Positions 10,701 to 23,964 of a stretch of 64,000 nt of DNA are shown here, in pieces. The position numbers were made by a program, and so were the translations under genes. The stretch spans positions 11,277,001-11,341,000 of the forward strand of contig NC_133943.1 of assembly GCF_031877795.1 (NCBI RefSeq), written 5' to 3'. This DNA is from Strix aluco (lineage: Eukaryota; Chordata; Aves; Strigiformes; Strigidae). The notes under the pieces were generated by a model, which was not told the origin of the DNA, searched no databases, and worked only from the letters and a program-made list of their open reading frames with translations. Position 1 is the stretch's first letter, and each line of letters opens with the position of its first letter.

Positions 10701-13700
10701 TATTAAAGAAATTATCACACATCCCGTATGTTTAAGATACAGTAAAGCCAAAAAACACTCTGATCTTAAGGTAGGGGAAAGAAGAAGGACGAGCAGGGTG
10801 CCACTGATGATAGCCACCCAAAAAGCCATGAGCAGATGCTGGCACGCTCCCCTCCACCACTGCCTCAGCTGCTGCTCTTTCCTGGGCCACCTTTGGGGTT
10901 GACAGATCACTCCGGTCACTTAAGCCAGACAAGCCAGAGCACAAGGAAGTGGGTTGTATTAATTAGCTTTCTCCAGCTGACCCTTCTGGCAGAAGGCTTG
11001 AGAAATTAGTCTGGACACTGACTGTATGGCCCATTTGTGTAGCTTTTCTGCAGAGCTGGGTGTCCTGGTGGGTTTATAACCTACATATTCAAGTCCCAGC
11101 AAAACAGAAAATTCCCGTATCCTGGATTCCTTCCAGATAATACAAAACTCCACTGGATACCTAATTCTTGAAATTTTCACAGACATTGAACTCTAATGCT
11201 CTTTAGTCAAAGACAAATATAATCAGGTTCTCTTGAATGAACCAACTGAATTTTACAGTCTTACTAGATAAAAACATAGAAGGGGAAGGTTCCTTAGTTG
11301 TTCTGGGAGTCTTCATATTGTGCAGACATCTCAGTGCAAGTGTTACTTGCAGCACTGCAGAACTTTTTGTACTTTCCCACCATCTATTTTCTCTTTTTCA
11401 TGTTGAAACCTGAACTGCAGCCTTACAACAGTTCTGATGGTTTTTTCCTTTGACAGTGTCCCAGTTGCTGTCATGTTAGAAAAACTGAGAGCAGAATTCC
11501 ATTGCCTTTCCCCCATTATTCCTGAGAAATGTACATCTAACACATACAACCACACAAGGCGATCTAGGTGGAATCATGGATGTTATTTTTATAAACATAC
11601 GTATTTTAGTCCAACAGAAACTTAATTACAAGCACTGAATGGGAGTTAAGTGATGAATGATGTGTTTATAACACATTCTTGAAGTAAAACCTATTCTTGC
11701 TATAAATGATTAATACACATTTTATGAATTATTTTTTTTTGCAATTTCTCATGCAAGTGTTACATAAAATAAATGGATGCTCCTGAAACACTTGCTACAT
11801 GGCTGTTCTGTGACAACTCCAGAGATGCTTCTTTCAATTTAACCTGAAAGAGATTACCAACAGAGCAAGATCACTGTAACTCCCGACCATCTTAACAAGA
11901 CCACAGTTTTGCCTGGATTGACACATGCATCCTTCGAGCCCTTTTGCAACAGCAGAGAAGGTGTTTGAGCAGGTCATTTGATTCAGGCTCACACAGCATT
12001 AATTTAACATCATCGGTTCAAGAGACATCTCACCATCAGGTAGCAATGCTGCTAAGTGACATAGAAAAAGTAACTCACTGAGCAGAGACTCAAGCCCAAC
12101 CAGTTCTCTGCCCTCATCAGCTATTTTACTGATTAGTATCTAGTCCATTGGCAAGTCAAACACTGACTCAAGAGACTTCACCAAAAGAAGCAGAATCAAA
12201 ATTGCCATTATATATTTAGCCTCTGCCTAAACCAGCCAGTATTTTCCAGAGACAGTTCTTCCATTTGTAACCACATCCCACCCTAGACTTAGCATGATGT
12301 CTCCATCTGGTAGAGCTGAACCCAGTCCAAGTCTCCAGATCAATGTCTGAGTAACCGCAAGCAGGTTTTTAGATCAGAGCCCTGCAACTGAACACCTAAA
12401 TCCAAGCATATCTGGTGAAGGGAGGACAGCCAAATGGGAAAGAGTAATATGTTAGAAGATCTCTCATCTTTGGTTCCTCCTTATTGGTACCCAGGTTTTA
12501 CTCATCCCTCAAGTACTCCCACATCATGGTAATGCAGTTCCAAGTTTAAAATTTATTACAGAATTCAGAATCAGCCCAGTTTTGAATCTTGATACCAGAT
12601 GAGCGAGAAACCCAGATTCCCAGCCCACAGGTCAGGCAACAAAACCCCTCTCCGGGAAAGGGGACTAATCATGCCTGTCTGGAGGCAAGTCCAAACCACA
12701 ACTCCGAGTCCTTGGCACAGAGAAGGTTCAAACTTGGGCGCCTGTCAGGATAGTGGATCAAACCAACCCCTGCCCCAAACACTGAGCTAGCTAGTCATTG
12801 CCAAAGCACTCTGAATCCACACTGGACTCAGCGTAGGGGTCTTGAGCCCAAACTGCATCCAGGTCCACTTCCTCTCCTGTTTTTAGGACAAGCATGACTG
12901 GTTTTAACAAGGCAGAGCCAGTATGCCTGGAAGGAGATAGTTTCAATACACCATTCTGATTTTGGCCAGAAGAAGGGGCACTAGGAGGGTTAGAGATCAT
13001 ACCTGGAACACTTAATGGAGCATTTTGCTCTCTTTTCAGATCGATAGAAAGATCAAGAGCAGCAACCACTGTCACAACGCTGCTTATACGCCACCTGCTT
13101 CAAGAACACCACTATTCCAGGACTGTGGGCATCACTGGGTACCAGCCGAGTTTTCTAACAGCACCTTCTTTTTCAGCGTATGGGGTATAGCTGCAATTGC
13201 TGCTGAACAGGATCCTGTTCTCCAACTTTTTGCTACACTGGAGACCAGTTTCTCAAACTCACAAGGGACTGGAGAGGTTTAACTGTTTCAAAGATATTTT
13301 CCTGTTTATACTGTAGTGAAAAATATATTTTATCAACTTCCTTAAAAAGAGGTCAGCTTAACACCTTGTGAGGTGAGCTGTCAGGGCCCCTCATATCCAC
13401 AACCACCAAAGCTTACAAGTGCAGGGAACTCCCTGCTCCCTTTCCTCCCTACCAAAAAGCTTGTGTAGCATAGCCATTCTGAATCTGGCCATAAGAGGGA
13501 GATAAACTATTGCTTCATTTCTCAGTCTTGATGCCTCCTGACAAAACCTGAGCAGATGAAGGACTCCAAAGCCTTTGCTGACTCCTGAGTGAATCAACTC
13601 AGCAAGGTGTGGAGACAGTTCTCACAAAGCTTTTCCATGAACTCTGACTGTACTTGTTGAAGAATCACACAGCAGATACTGTAATTTCTCAAGAGCTTTA

Positions 13701-16700
13701 ATAGTGGGAAACAAATATCAATTAGGATTAGGGAGAGTTTGGGGAGAAAAATGAACAGCCCAAGTGATCAGGCACAAAAACACAGACTTGGGATGTGAAA
13801 CTGTAAATTCTGACCTACCCAAATGTGTAATTCACTGAGCTGGTCTGGTGTGAACAAGGCTGAGGCTAAAACACTAGCAGCAGTGCCTGGGGCCCCAGAT
13901 GCTAGTACCACAAGATTGTATCAGAACCATAGCTTCAGTTCTGGCATTTTTGTGATTCAGATGCTGAGCCCACATCAGTGCCAAGTCAGCCTCAGAAACA
14001 TGACTGGGCAGTAACCAGCCCAGCAATAACTGCCCTTGTCTAGACGCCGTCAGAAGACACGGCACAGAGAAATGCGCTACCTCAGCCATCAGACTGGGAG
14101 CTGGCTCCACCGAAAATTCCCTCCAGCGCTGGGACAAGCCCAGGGAAAGGCACCATAGCAAAATGCAACAAGTCCAACCCACCTGTCCAGGCTAAAGGAG
14201 TGCAAGGACCTTGCATTTCACTGATTTCATCCTACTGACTCTTATACCAGGAAATCAATGCCTTTTGCACTAGTGTCTGTATAACAGATACCTGTTCACT
14301 TGGAAAAATAGAAAAGAAAATCCCCAAACCAGTTCAGGTCTTGGCCCTACAAAGAATTCACATAACGACACACAGCTATAGTTTGCTTTGCAGAGCTGGG
14401 GCCTTTGGGAAATCCAAGCAACTTCATACAGTAAATGCATCCATTTTCTAAGGGATTTGTAACAGAAATAGAAAACCATGACATCTGTGAGTTTCATATT
14501 TCATTGCAACTCTGCAAAAGGGAGATAAAATAATCCTACTTCAGAGAACACTCATAAAATTTCACATTTTCTACAAGGGGGCAGCACAACTGTAGCAAAA
14601 AAGAAAATCCTGCCCTAACTCTTCTCCCACAGCACTCCCTCTGAGACACCAACACATTAATCACCCCCTTACATCTCCTCACATAACAGTATTCACCTCC
14701 ACCAGCTCCTCCTACTAAGACTGCAGGTATTTATCTCCAATTTCCACCATCAAACACAGCAAAACAAAGAATGCTTCAGTCAAGACAACCAGCCTCAGAG
14801 CTCAACACCTTTCACTTGCTGGCTTTTCCAACTAGCAAAAACCATGCTACAAATGCAAAACCTTGCAAAAAGCACCCTACCAGCATAAGACCTTCCAAAG
14901 AAACCCAAATAAAATCCAGTTCAACCTTACCTTGCTCTAGAGAGCCCTCCACTCCACTCACCCCAGGCTCTGGCACACATGGTGTTCCCTATCCGGCTCA
15001 GCCCCAGCTGCAGGGGCTCTGCCAAGCAATTGAGTTCACCTGCACCCAGGGCACACCTGAGCCATTACCTGTCCTCCCCACCCCAACCTCCTCCCAGGGG
15101 GAAAAGCCACACTGCTTCACCTGCAAAAAGGATAACTGGCTATCTCCAAACCTGCCTGAATTTCCATGTCCTACAGGGGAGCCTGGAATTAGCCATAATC
15201 CAGTGCAAAAGTCCATCCTTCCCAAAATGGTGTGGAAGAGTGGGATTTGGCAGCCACTGGCTCAAGCACACAGAACTGGCAGGTCCCCAGGGCTGACACT
15301 GCTCCCCAAAATATCCCACCTCCTTCCTCCAGGGACATCATGAAGGTGCAAGGGGTGGGGGTGTCCAGCAGCCACCCTCATCGGCTTATTATGGGGACAG
15401 ATTTCTTTACCCTTTTTAAAATGGTCTAAGCCCAGTGTCATTTCTCTGGGATACCAGGAGGGTACTGGGGCAGCCAGGATGTCGCTCCATCTTGAACAGA
15501 TGTACATCAGCCTCCTCGACCCCCATTGCTTTCAGAGTGCACAAGGAGGGGGTTGCTGAGGCAACTGCATGCCTTATTTAACTGTTATTTAACCCATCCT
15601 GCCCTCCCCCCACCCTGCCCGCCACTGCCGACGTGCGCGACCGAGGGTACAGCTTTTATTAGGGTGGGATTTTGCAGCCACTGGATTTATGGGCTGTCCC
15701 TGACTGCCTGCCCTTGCCAGCGGCCCTGGGACGGTGGGTTTGCAAAGCTCGGCTCCTGGGCAGGCAGTGGCTTCCCCAGCCTGCAGGTTGCCTTCTGCAA
15801 AGGGCAGGGCATATGGGTGAAAAAGAGTTTTATGAAAAAGACAACCCCAAGGCACCATTCAAGACATGAAATTTTTATGTTGGGTTTTTTTTTTTGAGGA
15901 ACATAAAATCACAGTATTTCAGATCAAAACCAAACTCCATCCCCAAGACACTGCTATTTTGCCATTTGGCACCACCCTCACCACGGGGCTGCTGAGGACA
16001 ATGAGGGGCTGAAATGGGGTTGGTCACCCCAGAGCACAGCTCTCCCAAATGCTGCAGCGCTTTTTGGGTGGGAAGTAAAACATTTATCTGGTTAGGAGAC
16101 TCACTGACTCTCAAATCAAATTTTCTCACAAATCACGTGTTTTGGGAAGCTGGTCTCCTTCACATAAAACAGAAGAAAAAGTGGAGGCTTGGTGGGTAAA
16201 TCTCACTCTGGTGTCTGTTGGTTAAGCCAGTTTTTTATAGGTTTTGCTGTCAGGGTTTCATGGGCAGCACTGGGTCTGGCATGCAGACCCCAGGGAGGGT
16301 CACACATCCCTACCAAAGCCTCACTGCCCTGCAGACCTTCCTGAAGTAAGTTATAGTTGGGATTTGTGCATGAAAACCAAGGAAGCTCATGAACGAGGTT
16401 CTGCCATATGTGGAAGACCCATCTTCATGCCATGGTATCCTTAGGGGATAATGCAGCATGTCTGCACCACCACAGAGAGCACACTGAAGCCTGTATGAAG
16501 CCCCACCTGTATAAAGAGGCAATTGATTTCTTGGCCAATACTGCAGGCACAACAAATTCAGGGAAGTATGCATTTGGGTATGTTTTCAATTAAATATTAG
16601 GTCCCTCTGCAGTCTGTCGGTCCCAAGTGAACAGCCATTTGAGAGAAGTGCTCACTATCCCAAAGTCAGGGAAAACTTCCAAGCTCATAATAAAGAAATG

Positions 16701-19700
16701 TGGCCCTGTAGGATTTCCTGAACAGGATTTTTCCAAGTCCAAGGACAAATCTGGGTTTTGCTTTGATTATCAGTCATCCTACCATTAGAAGCATTCATGA
16801 GATGATTAGCCATCCTGAACATTGGTTTTACCAGGACAGATAAAATCCTCCCAGTCTGTCCCTCTCAAGATCAGCTCATTCTGTTATGCCTAGAGGAAAA
16901 ACCTGTCCCAGCCAGAAGAACAGCTTTACTTTAGACGCCTCAGGATCTCAAAGAAAGCAGCTCTGAGAAGCAGTAGGACAGATGACAGAGCTGCCTTTTG
17001 TGATTTTTGTAGATGTAATATGTATGTCATCCCTTACCTCTGTGAGAACTTTCTACTTGACTGCAAAGAGTGAAATCAAAGGGATACTAATGAAACCGGA
17101 CTGAAGCAAAGGCAGAGCTCAGATACCAGCCTGCAGGACACTGAGTCACTGGGAGTTATTGGAAGGTGATCAATGGAGAATACTCACAGCCAAACCAGCA
17201 GTTCAGACTTCTGCAAGCATTAACCCAGGGCAGTTGCAATGCAAAAGCCCATCCAAGAGAAATAAAGGCATGGAAATAATGTTCCTGGGGACTGGAAAAG
17301 GGTTCCAAAAGAAACAAGTTTACAAGATACTGGCTCATAATAGTAATTAAAATGCTCTCACTGAAAAGCAGCTAAGTGACACATAGCAAAGAATTGGTCA
17401 AAACCCCAAGACTTTAATCAGGGAAGAGAGCCTGAATGGGCACAGATACCCCTAAACAAGGTTCTTCAGAAAAAAGTCTGAGGAATATGAAGAAGAGGAG
17501 ACTGAAAATGAGAAGATCGAAACTGCCCATGCTGCAGCAGCACCCTGCCTGTGACCAGTCTTCACATCCAGCACTTTCCACTAGCACTTGTCTCACTCTG
17601 CAAAATAACACATATTAATACTGCTGACACCATATCATCCTGAAGATCTGAATTTTATTTATACAAAAATCAGAAGCAAGCCTAAGTGGCAATAAAGTTT
17701 CAGAAGGTCTTAAAAGTTCTAGGAATTCTGAGCATTTTATTAGGTGAACTAGCAATTCTGCAGTAAAAATAGCTTTGGGTTTCACTGTTCAATCTTACTT
17801 TTCCACATTGCTTTGAGCTTTCAAGATGTTAAAGAGTTCAGCCTGCAATGCGCTTTGGGCTGCAGGCAGGGAATAAGTTTGTAAAACATTATGTGCCACT
17901 TCTGCAGAATATGTGAGTCCTTCCCATCAGCCACGCTCTCTCATTTCTAGCAGAAGATGGTAACAAGAATAAAAGAAGAACAAAATCTAACTAATGGGGC
18001 TTCAAACAATCAGAAAGCAAATTATGACAGCAGTAATGACAGCTCAATGCTTGGCAACACCTTCACCTTTTCCAGATGTCAGAGGATAAGCTATTTTTAC
18101 TGAAATAAGATGATAGAAACCGGAGCTTTTTTGGACATCTGCAGTAGAAATTGATTTAAAGTGATTTGGGCTTTGAAAATGGGTTTTGGAGGCAACTCAT
18201 TGGGCTTTGTTTTTCTGGAAGAGGGGAGAGGCCACTTCACATTCTTGGTGCAGGATCAGTCTCTTCACTGGAATGCCTGTCAGTCACATTTAAATATGTG
18301 TAATATTTACTTTTTTCACTCTCTGGACACAGACATTTAATAGGCTTTGATTTTAGACCTTGGCATTGGACAGGATGAAAGTGGCACTTCCTCATTTTGG
18401 GCATATCAGGGCTCCCGGTTTTTTTGAGCTTTTTTTCTTGCTCTTCTAGAGCAGAGATAACTGTTCTCCAAACCACAACATTTTTCCCTGTTCCCCTTCC
18501 ATCCCAGCCAAGCCAGTTTCATCTGCCACTACCTCTGTCCTTCCATTTGCAGTTGGTGACCACTAGTGCTAACCTAAGTCTGGCTCAGGTTTATTCATCC
18601 ACCGGCTCCATCATTCCCACTCGAGCCCTGTGCTCAGCCATGGCTGAAACCTCCATTCTGCTGAGCATCTGCTGAGTGCACCAAGTCCGTTAGGGCAGGA
18701 ACACGTCAGCTCCATGTGGCAGAAGCACTTGATCCATTGTAATATTGAGTTTCATCATGCAGCCTTCAGTTATGTGACCCGGAATATTTGACCTGATGTC
18801 AGAGGGGGCCTTGGGCTATTGAGATATTTCCCCAGGGCACCCTGCCCTCTTTCTACCAAAGGAATCCGATCCAGCAACAGGAAAGAGTGAGAATTTTCAG
18901 CTGTCCCCATCCCCTGTGAAACGGTCTGTGCTACATGTGCCTAATGTAAGGTGTCCCTTACCCACTCGCTTTCTCCTCTTTTCCTATCTAGGTACTAATT
19001 CTGCACTAATTTCTACTAACAGCCATGTAAGATACTGTGATAAATCAGGTTCTTGCAAACACAATGTATTTTTCCTTTTTCATAACATCTTTTACAGCCA
19101 ACACCCCACATGGGCTCCAGACTTGCAAGGTGCTAAACAGCTGATAACCCTGTTCTCCACCAAAATCAAGGCTAGCCAAAGGCATGCAGTATTTTGCAGA
19201 ATCAGACTGTATTTGTGGGATTTGCTTCACCCTTTACTGAAATCCAGACACCTCCGGGAGCAGAGAAGGGCAGACATTTAGCACAAATAAACCGTAACAC
19301 TTTAGGAGGGAGTGTAAACAAAAACTACAGCAGCATGGAATTAGAAAAAAAAGGGAAGAAAAAAAATGCAGTAGCCCAACACATGCAAAATGTGGGATGT
19401 TCATTGTTTCATCAGGTTGCTACCTCACCTGTACATCCCATTAGAAAAGCAGGGTCTCCCACAGTAATCCATGGACAGTGTCAGCTCACAGACACCACTA
19501 ACTAGCCCTAAGACTTGCTAACTTCAGCAGCTGAAGGCTGGTAACCTCTCCTAAGCCACTCGGCCATTCATTGCTACCACTCAGCCATATCGATTCCTAG
19601 AGCCGCAAGTTTTCCATGGGAGACTCCTGTGTAAGTACTGCTATCCCTGTGCCCCCGTAACATCCACTTCAGTGTCCTGTGAAGAACTACATGTGAAACA

Positions 19701-20379
19701 GGGAGATTATTCCTGATATCAAAACTCACAGCAGTCGAGAGTTGATCCCCCCACTCCCATATCTGTTATCCTTGTGTTTGCTAACTCTGCTGGCTACAAA
19801 AGGCAAAGTCCAGAACTCCACTGGCTTTAGGAGAGGCAACAAACCTTCTGTGTAGGAAAAAGCCTTTCAAGTTTATTTTCTTGACATCTACTGTTTTCAA
19901 GCGGGGTGTTATTTTTACTGACCTAAGGGTCCTGAAAATAAAGAAAGGAATCTGGGTATAGTTATTAATGCTATTATTTAAACATCAGCATAGAAAAAAA
20001 GAGTAGTCTTTTCAGGCTTTAGCAATTCAGAGGTGAAAAACTCTCTCAGAATTTTTGCAGATGCCAAAATAAGCCTGGCTTCTGCAAGAAGCCACCCTTG
20101 AATAGGCTTTTGCCCTTAAATGACACACATTTCACGGATGCCTGGTCTATCTCCCCAGAGTCAACTGTGTAGGGACACATCTTGGTCAAAGTGGCTGCTA
20201 CTAGGCTGCAGATGATCCAAACATTCACATGTGGCTGATGAAAAAGTAATTTTTTGGCCTTTGCAATAGTGTGGGTGAGAGTGTCAGCTAGCAATTGTTT
20301 GATCTGGTTCATTTGTCCGCATGGCACCTAGAAACTGTGCTTTGTAAGGCTAGAAGTATACAAAAGAAAAGCACAGCCT
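7766..20379. other. Intergenic DNA, no gene recognised
   Basis: No exon with protein-like conservation or recognisable family was found on either strand. Isolated AATAAA hexamers occur at 9890 and 11768. Possible but poor MIR-like scraps lie near 10200-10300 and 12060-12130. A 190-codon open frame at 14771-15343 lies in a C- and A-rich stretch and looks fortuitous. A short CpG-containing patch lies at about 15600-15660. Confidence 0.5.
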
Positions 20380-20565
20380 CAACACTGAGGATGGAGTCAG
20401 GATCTCCTCTGTTCTGATTCCAGCTCCAGCTGGAATGCCGTGCTTGACTCAGGGTAACACTTTTAACCTCTCTGCATCCATTACCCCAACTTATAAAACA
20501 GGAAAACAGCAACAACCTTCCCCCCAAACTGGCTTTGTGAGAATTAAGGTTTGAAGAATATTCTG
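20380..20565 (+). repeat. MIR-type SINE relic
   Basis: The order of motifs follows the MIR consensus: a 'gttctgattccagctc' segment, then 'taacctctctgc', then a degenerated 'cagttaccccaacttataaaacagg' region, then 'ttgtgagaattaaggtttgaa' at the 3' part. Divergence is high, as expected for an ancient amniote SINE. The ends are approximate. Confidence 0.7.
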
Positions 20566-21009
20566 AAGATTAAGTCCAGTCCCAACACACACCCAAAAAC
20601 ATCACAGTTGTTTAAAACTGAACGGCATAATGGAGATAAGAACAACCATAGAGTCATTTGGAAAGTCCAGACAATGAGCACATCAATCAATGCTGCTTCC
20701 TAAGGCAGACATCTAAATAAATGCTAATGAAGTCATTTCTACAACACCCCCAACCAATGGGGGCTGCAGTACTTAAAAGTAATAACAGCCGCGAGAACAG
20801 ACTGTCCGTTAAAAAACAAAATAGAACATTGAAAAGCCAAAAAAGAAAGCAACAGTTTGTGCATTTCAGAGCTCTGAGAAACATTGTACCTTTGAGCCAG
20901 GCTTTTGTTCAAGTGAAGGCTTTTTTCTTTCAGCCCTCCCTTACTTTCACTGCCTGCTTTATCATTCATGTTTTTGCTTGCCATGTACCCAGATGCTACA
21001 AGAATGGGC

Positions 21010-21065
21010 AGACTGTGGGCCTAACTGAAGTCTAGTGACATCAAAAGGCTCCCATTGACTTTAAC
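21010..21065. repeat. Possible ancient LINE-derived scrap
   Basis: The phrase 'cccattgactttaacgg', with a nearby 'aactgaagtctagtgac', resembles a motif recurring in old interspersed repeats of amniotes, possibly L3/CR1-like 3' regions. The match is short and recognised from memory only. Confidence 0.3.
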
Positions 21066-23948
21066 GGACATTTAACTAACTCTCTATAAATCACTGAAAG
21101 TCAGTGATTAAACAGACAGCCCCTTCTGAATAGTGGAGAGACTAACATAACACCCCTGAAATTTAGTTCCTATATTAACTCCAGCCCTGCATGCTTGGGG
21201 GCAAGTCTACGTCTGCTTTATCTCATAACCTCCATGCTGAGTATTTCAAAAAGGAAAATAGTTTCTCTCCAAGACAGGGGAGGACTTCAGTAATTGTGTC
21301 CCCATGTGGGAAGTTATATCAGCTTTGCTATGTTTTCTGAGAGTCGAGAGCATCCCACAGCACTGCCAATCAGCTGATCCCCAGATCCTGATGTCAGACC
21401 ACGTTCTGCACGAGGGAGGGTGTCTGGAAGCTGGTGGATGACTTTAGGCAGCCCATGGTGGGGGTTCATTTGAGGTCCATGACATACCCTCTGAATCCTG
21501 AACGTACTTCGTTAACACAAGTAACTAATTAACCAGCTGGCTCTTCACAGTTGCTCCAGGTGCACTGGTGTGCCAGCTCACAGAGCCTTTCCAGCACGTG
21601 GCTCATTCATGTGCCTCAGCTAGTTACATGGAAATTTTTTGCAGCCGCATAAAGAATGGCACTGATGCACACCTTGTGTCCGTGGAATTGAAATGTGACT
21701 AAAGTCATATCTTGTGGTGCACACTGTGTGCATATTTGACCACCACATCTGCCTGAGAAGTCACTGCCCTCCTGAAGTCCCCCCTCTGAGTAGGCTGGGA
21801 CAATCATCTTTCACTCATCTGTTAACCCCTCCCAGCCAGTCACCAGTTCCTTCTGCACAAAGTGGCACTGGGCTGACAGGTTTGATGATCTGCAGATGAT
21901 GTTCAGCCTTGACTCATAAGCCAGCTATCTCCAGGAAATTTTATATCACTGAAAAGGCAAAATGCTCAGCTCACTAATGGGACACATTATGACCCCAGGC
22001 CATTCCTGAGTTATCTTTTTTTTACACTTACAGCTGAAGTATTTTCAAACTAAGTAAAAAAATTGTTAATGCTGAAAAAGATATAATATCTCAAAGATCT
22101 TTTCTGAAGGAAAAAAGTCCCAAAAATTACTTCATCAAAACAGTAAGGAAGAAAGCTACTGACCCATGTTACAGTGGCTGGGGATTGTGCTCAGTGTACC
22201 TGTCCCTTGGCATTTCTCCACTGACAGATCACTCCCTTGAGTCCTCCGGAAGGAGGCAACTGGAAGAACTAGCAGCAGCCCCAGTGTACTCTTGGGACTA
22301 CACCAGTGCCAGGACAGCCCTGGGATTAAAGTGGCTCCAATCCCCAATTTTTTGCAAGCTCTGCAACATGTGCTACTGGAAGACCCCCGAGTCTGACTGG
22401 ACTTGTCAGCACTAATTTGGCTGTTCAGATGAATGACAGTAATTCCTAGGGTTTGCACTACTCTTTTACACTTCCCAAACATCTTTGATTTGCAAAGAGC
22501 AAAGGGGAAAAGCCAGGCTCTAGCACCAGGGCCAGACTCTGCGATGAATCAGTGAAGTTCCTATCAAGGAAGAAGAGCCACAGCCTGGTGGAGACTTGGT
22601 GAGGACCAAGATTCACCCTCAAGAGTAAGTTTTCTTTTCTTGAAAGCATTTCTGCCAGCTATTAAATTCTGCAAAATGTCCAACATATGTTTTCCTACCT
22701 TTCTCCAAGGCCTAAAATTTTGGCTGTAGCTTTTAAACATATTGCTAGCCCAGCCATAGTCTTCTATGAGGTCTAACAGATGCACCACACTTTGCATTTG
22801 CCTAAGCAAAAGACATCCTAAAAGCAGCAGCTGCTCTACCCAGTAACCACTTTTATGCCTTGGTCAGGCCAGTTCTTGGCCCTGTAACTCTGAAGAATCC
22901 CAGTCTATGCATCAGACCAGCTTTGGTCTTCCCTGTGTTGACACTTTTGTTGAGTTTCACCACTGGCAGCAGTTGCCCCTGTGCCACTAGCAGGTTTCCT
23001 GCCCAGCAATGTCTCCTGGTGTTCTGGAGGTCCCTTCCTGCCCTTTTTCTGTCCTGCACCATGTCTGAGCAACCCGAAACGCTTCCCCTTTCCTGGCACG
23101 GCCATACCTCTAGATGGCTGTCCAGCACGGCACATGGCAGCGAGAGCCAGCCCAGACACTGTGACGGGTATGTAAGAGATTAGGCCAGTATTAGATTTCG
23201 GTCTTCCAGACATTCATATGAAGCAGCTTCTTTTGCTTTAACTACTTTTCTTTCAAATTTTTCAGCCATGGGCTGTGTCCAGACTGTGACCAATACGCTG
23301 CTGCACATATTGAATGCAGTGGCTTAGAAAGAAGCCGCATTCATAGCTGAGATTCATGGGCAGAGCTGCACAGCCATGTCTTTCGTGTCATCCACAAGTG
23401 TAGCCCGCAGCTAGTTTTCTTTTGTACAAGATTTCATGCCTGCATCTTCAGCCAAAAAGCTGTAGAACAAGTTCACACTGTCATTCCTCATCCTCTTCAT
23501 GCTTTCTAAGTAGTCTCAACTACCAGAGCTTGAGTTTTCAAGTTAGAATGATTCCTTCCCTATTTTTTTTTTACAGTATTTCTAATTTTTTTAAATTCAC
23601 TTTACATTTCCTCTTCATGCAGTTTGGTTTTGTCTTGTCTTACCATGTCTCTCTCCTCACCACCCTTCACAGTGCCTCCCCCAGTTCAACACTGGCTGGA
23701 AGGTTAGTTATTGTGCTGCTTGCCCATCTCTTCTGCATCACTAATGGAGATGACAAACAAAATTAGGTCTAATGTTTTAGAACCAAAACATAAAGAATCC
23801 CATTTGCCTTGTTTTCTGAAGCCACTAAAACCAAAAACCAACAAAACAACTTCTGTTATTCTCCATGAAAAGTTCCTAAAGAAACTAATATTTTCCAGTT
23901 GTATTTGTATTTTTCATTGAAACTGGGGAACTTTTATAAAAGGAACAA

Positions 23949-23964
23949 GGGGGGCGGGGGGGGG
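23949..23964 (+). repeat. Poly-G run interrupted by one C
   Basis: Six Gs, a C, then nine Gs. It can support G-quadruplex formation, though it is short. It is simple low-complexity DNA in an intergenic setting. Confidence 0.7.

Noticed and set aside
12590..12800. Possible LTR/primer-binding-site-like or tRNA-like sequence ('ggttcaaac')
   Set aside because: A B-box-like string alone is insufficient: no matching A box, no paired terminal repeats, and no retroviral gene beside it.
12791..13075. Minus-strand 94-codon open frame ending SVDSECFGND
   Set aside because: It looked briefly like a C-terminal exon, but no family was recognised, it starts at a GTG, and a stop lies shortly upstream with no convincing spliced partner.
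14771..15343. 190-codon plus-strand open frame
   Set aside because: It lies in a C/A-rich stretch that is poor in stop codons; there is no domain, and frames of this length are expected by chance in 64 kb.
15590..15670. TATA-like plus CpG cluster as a promoter
   Set aside because: Only a few CpGs and no exon or transcript evidence; weaker than the patch at 32126.
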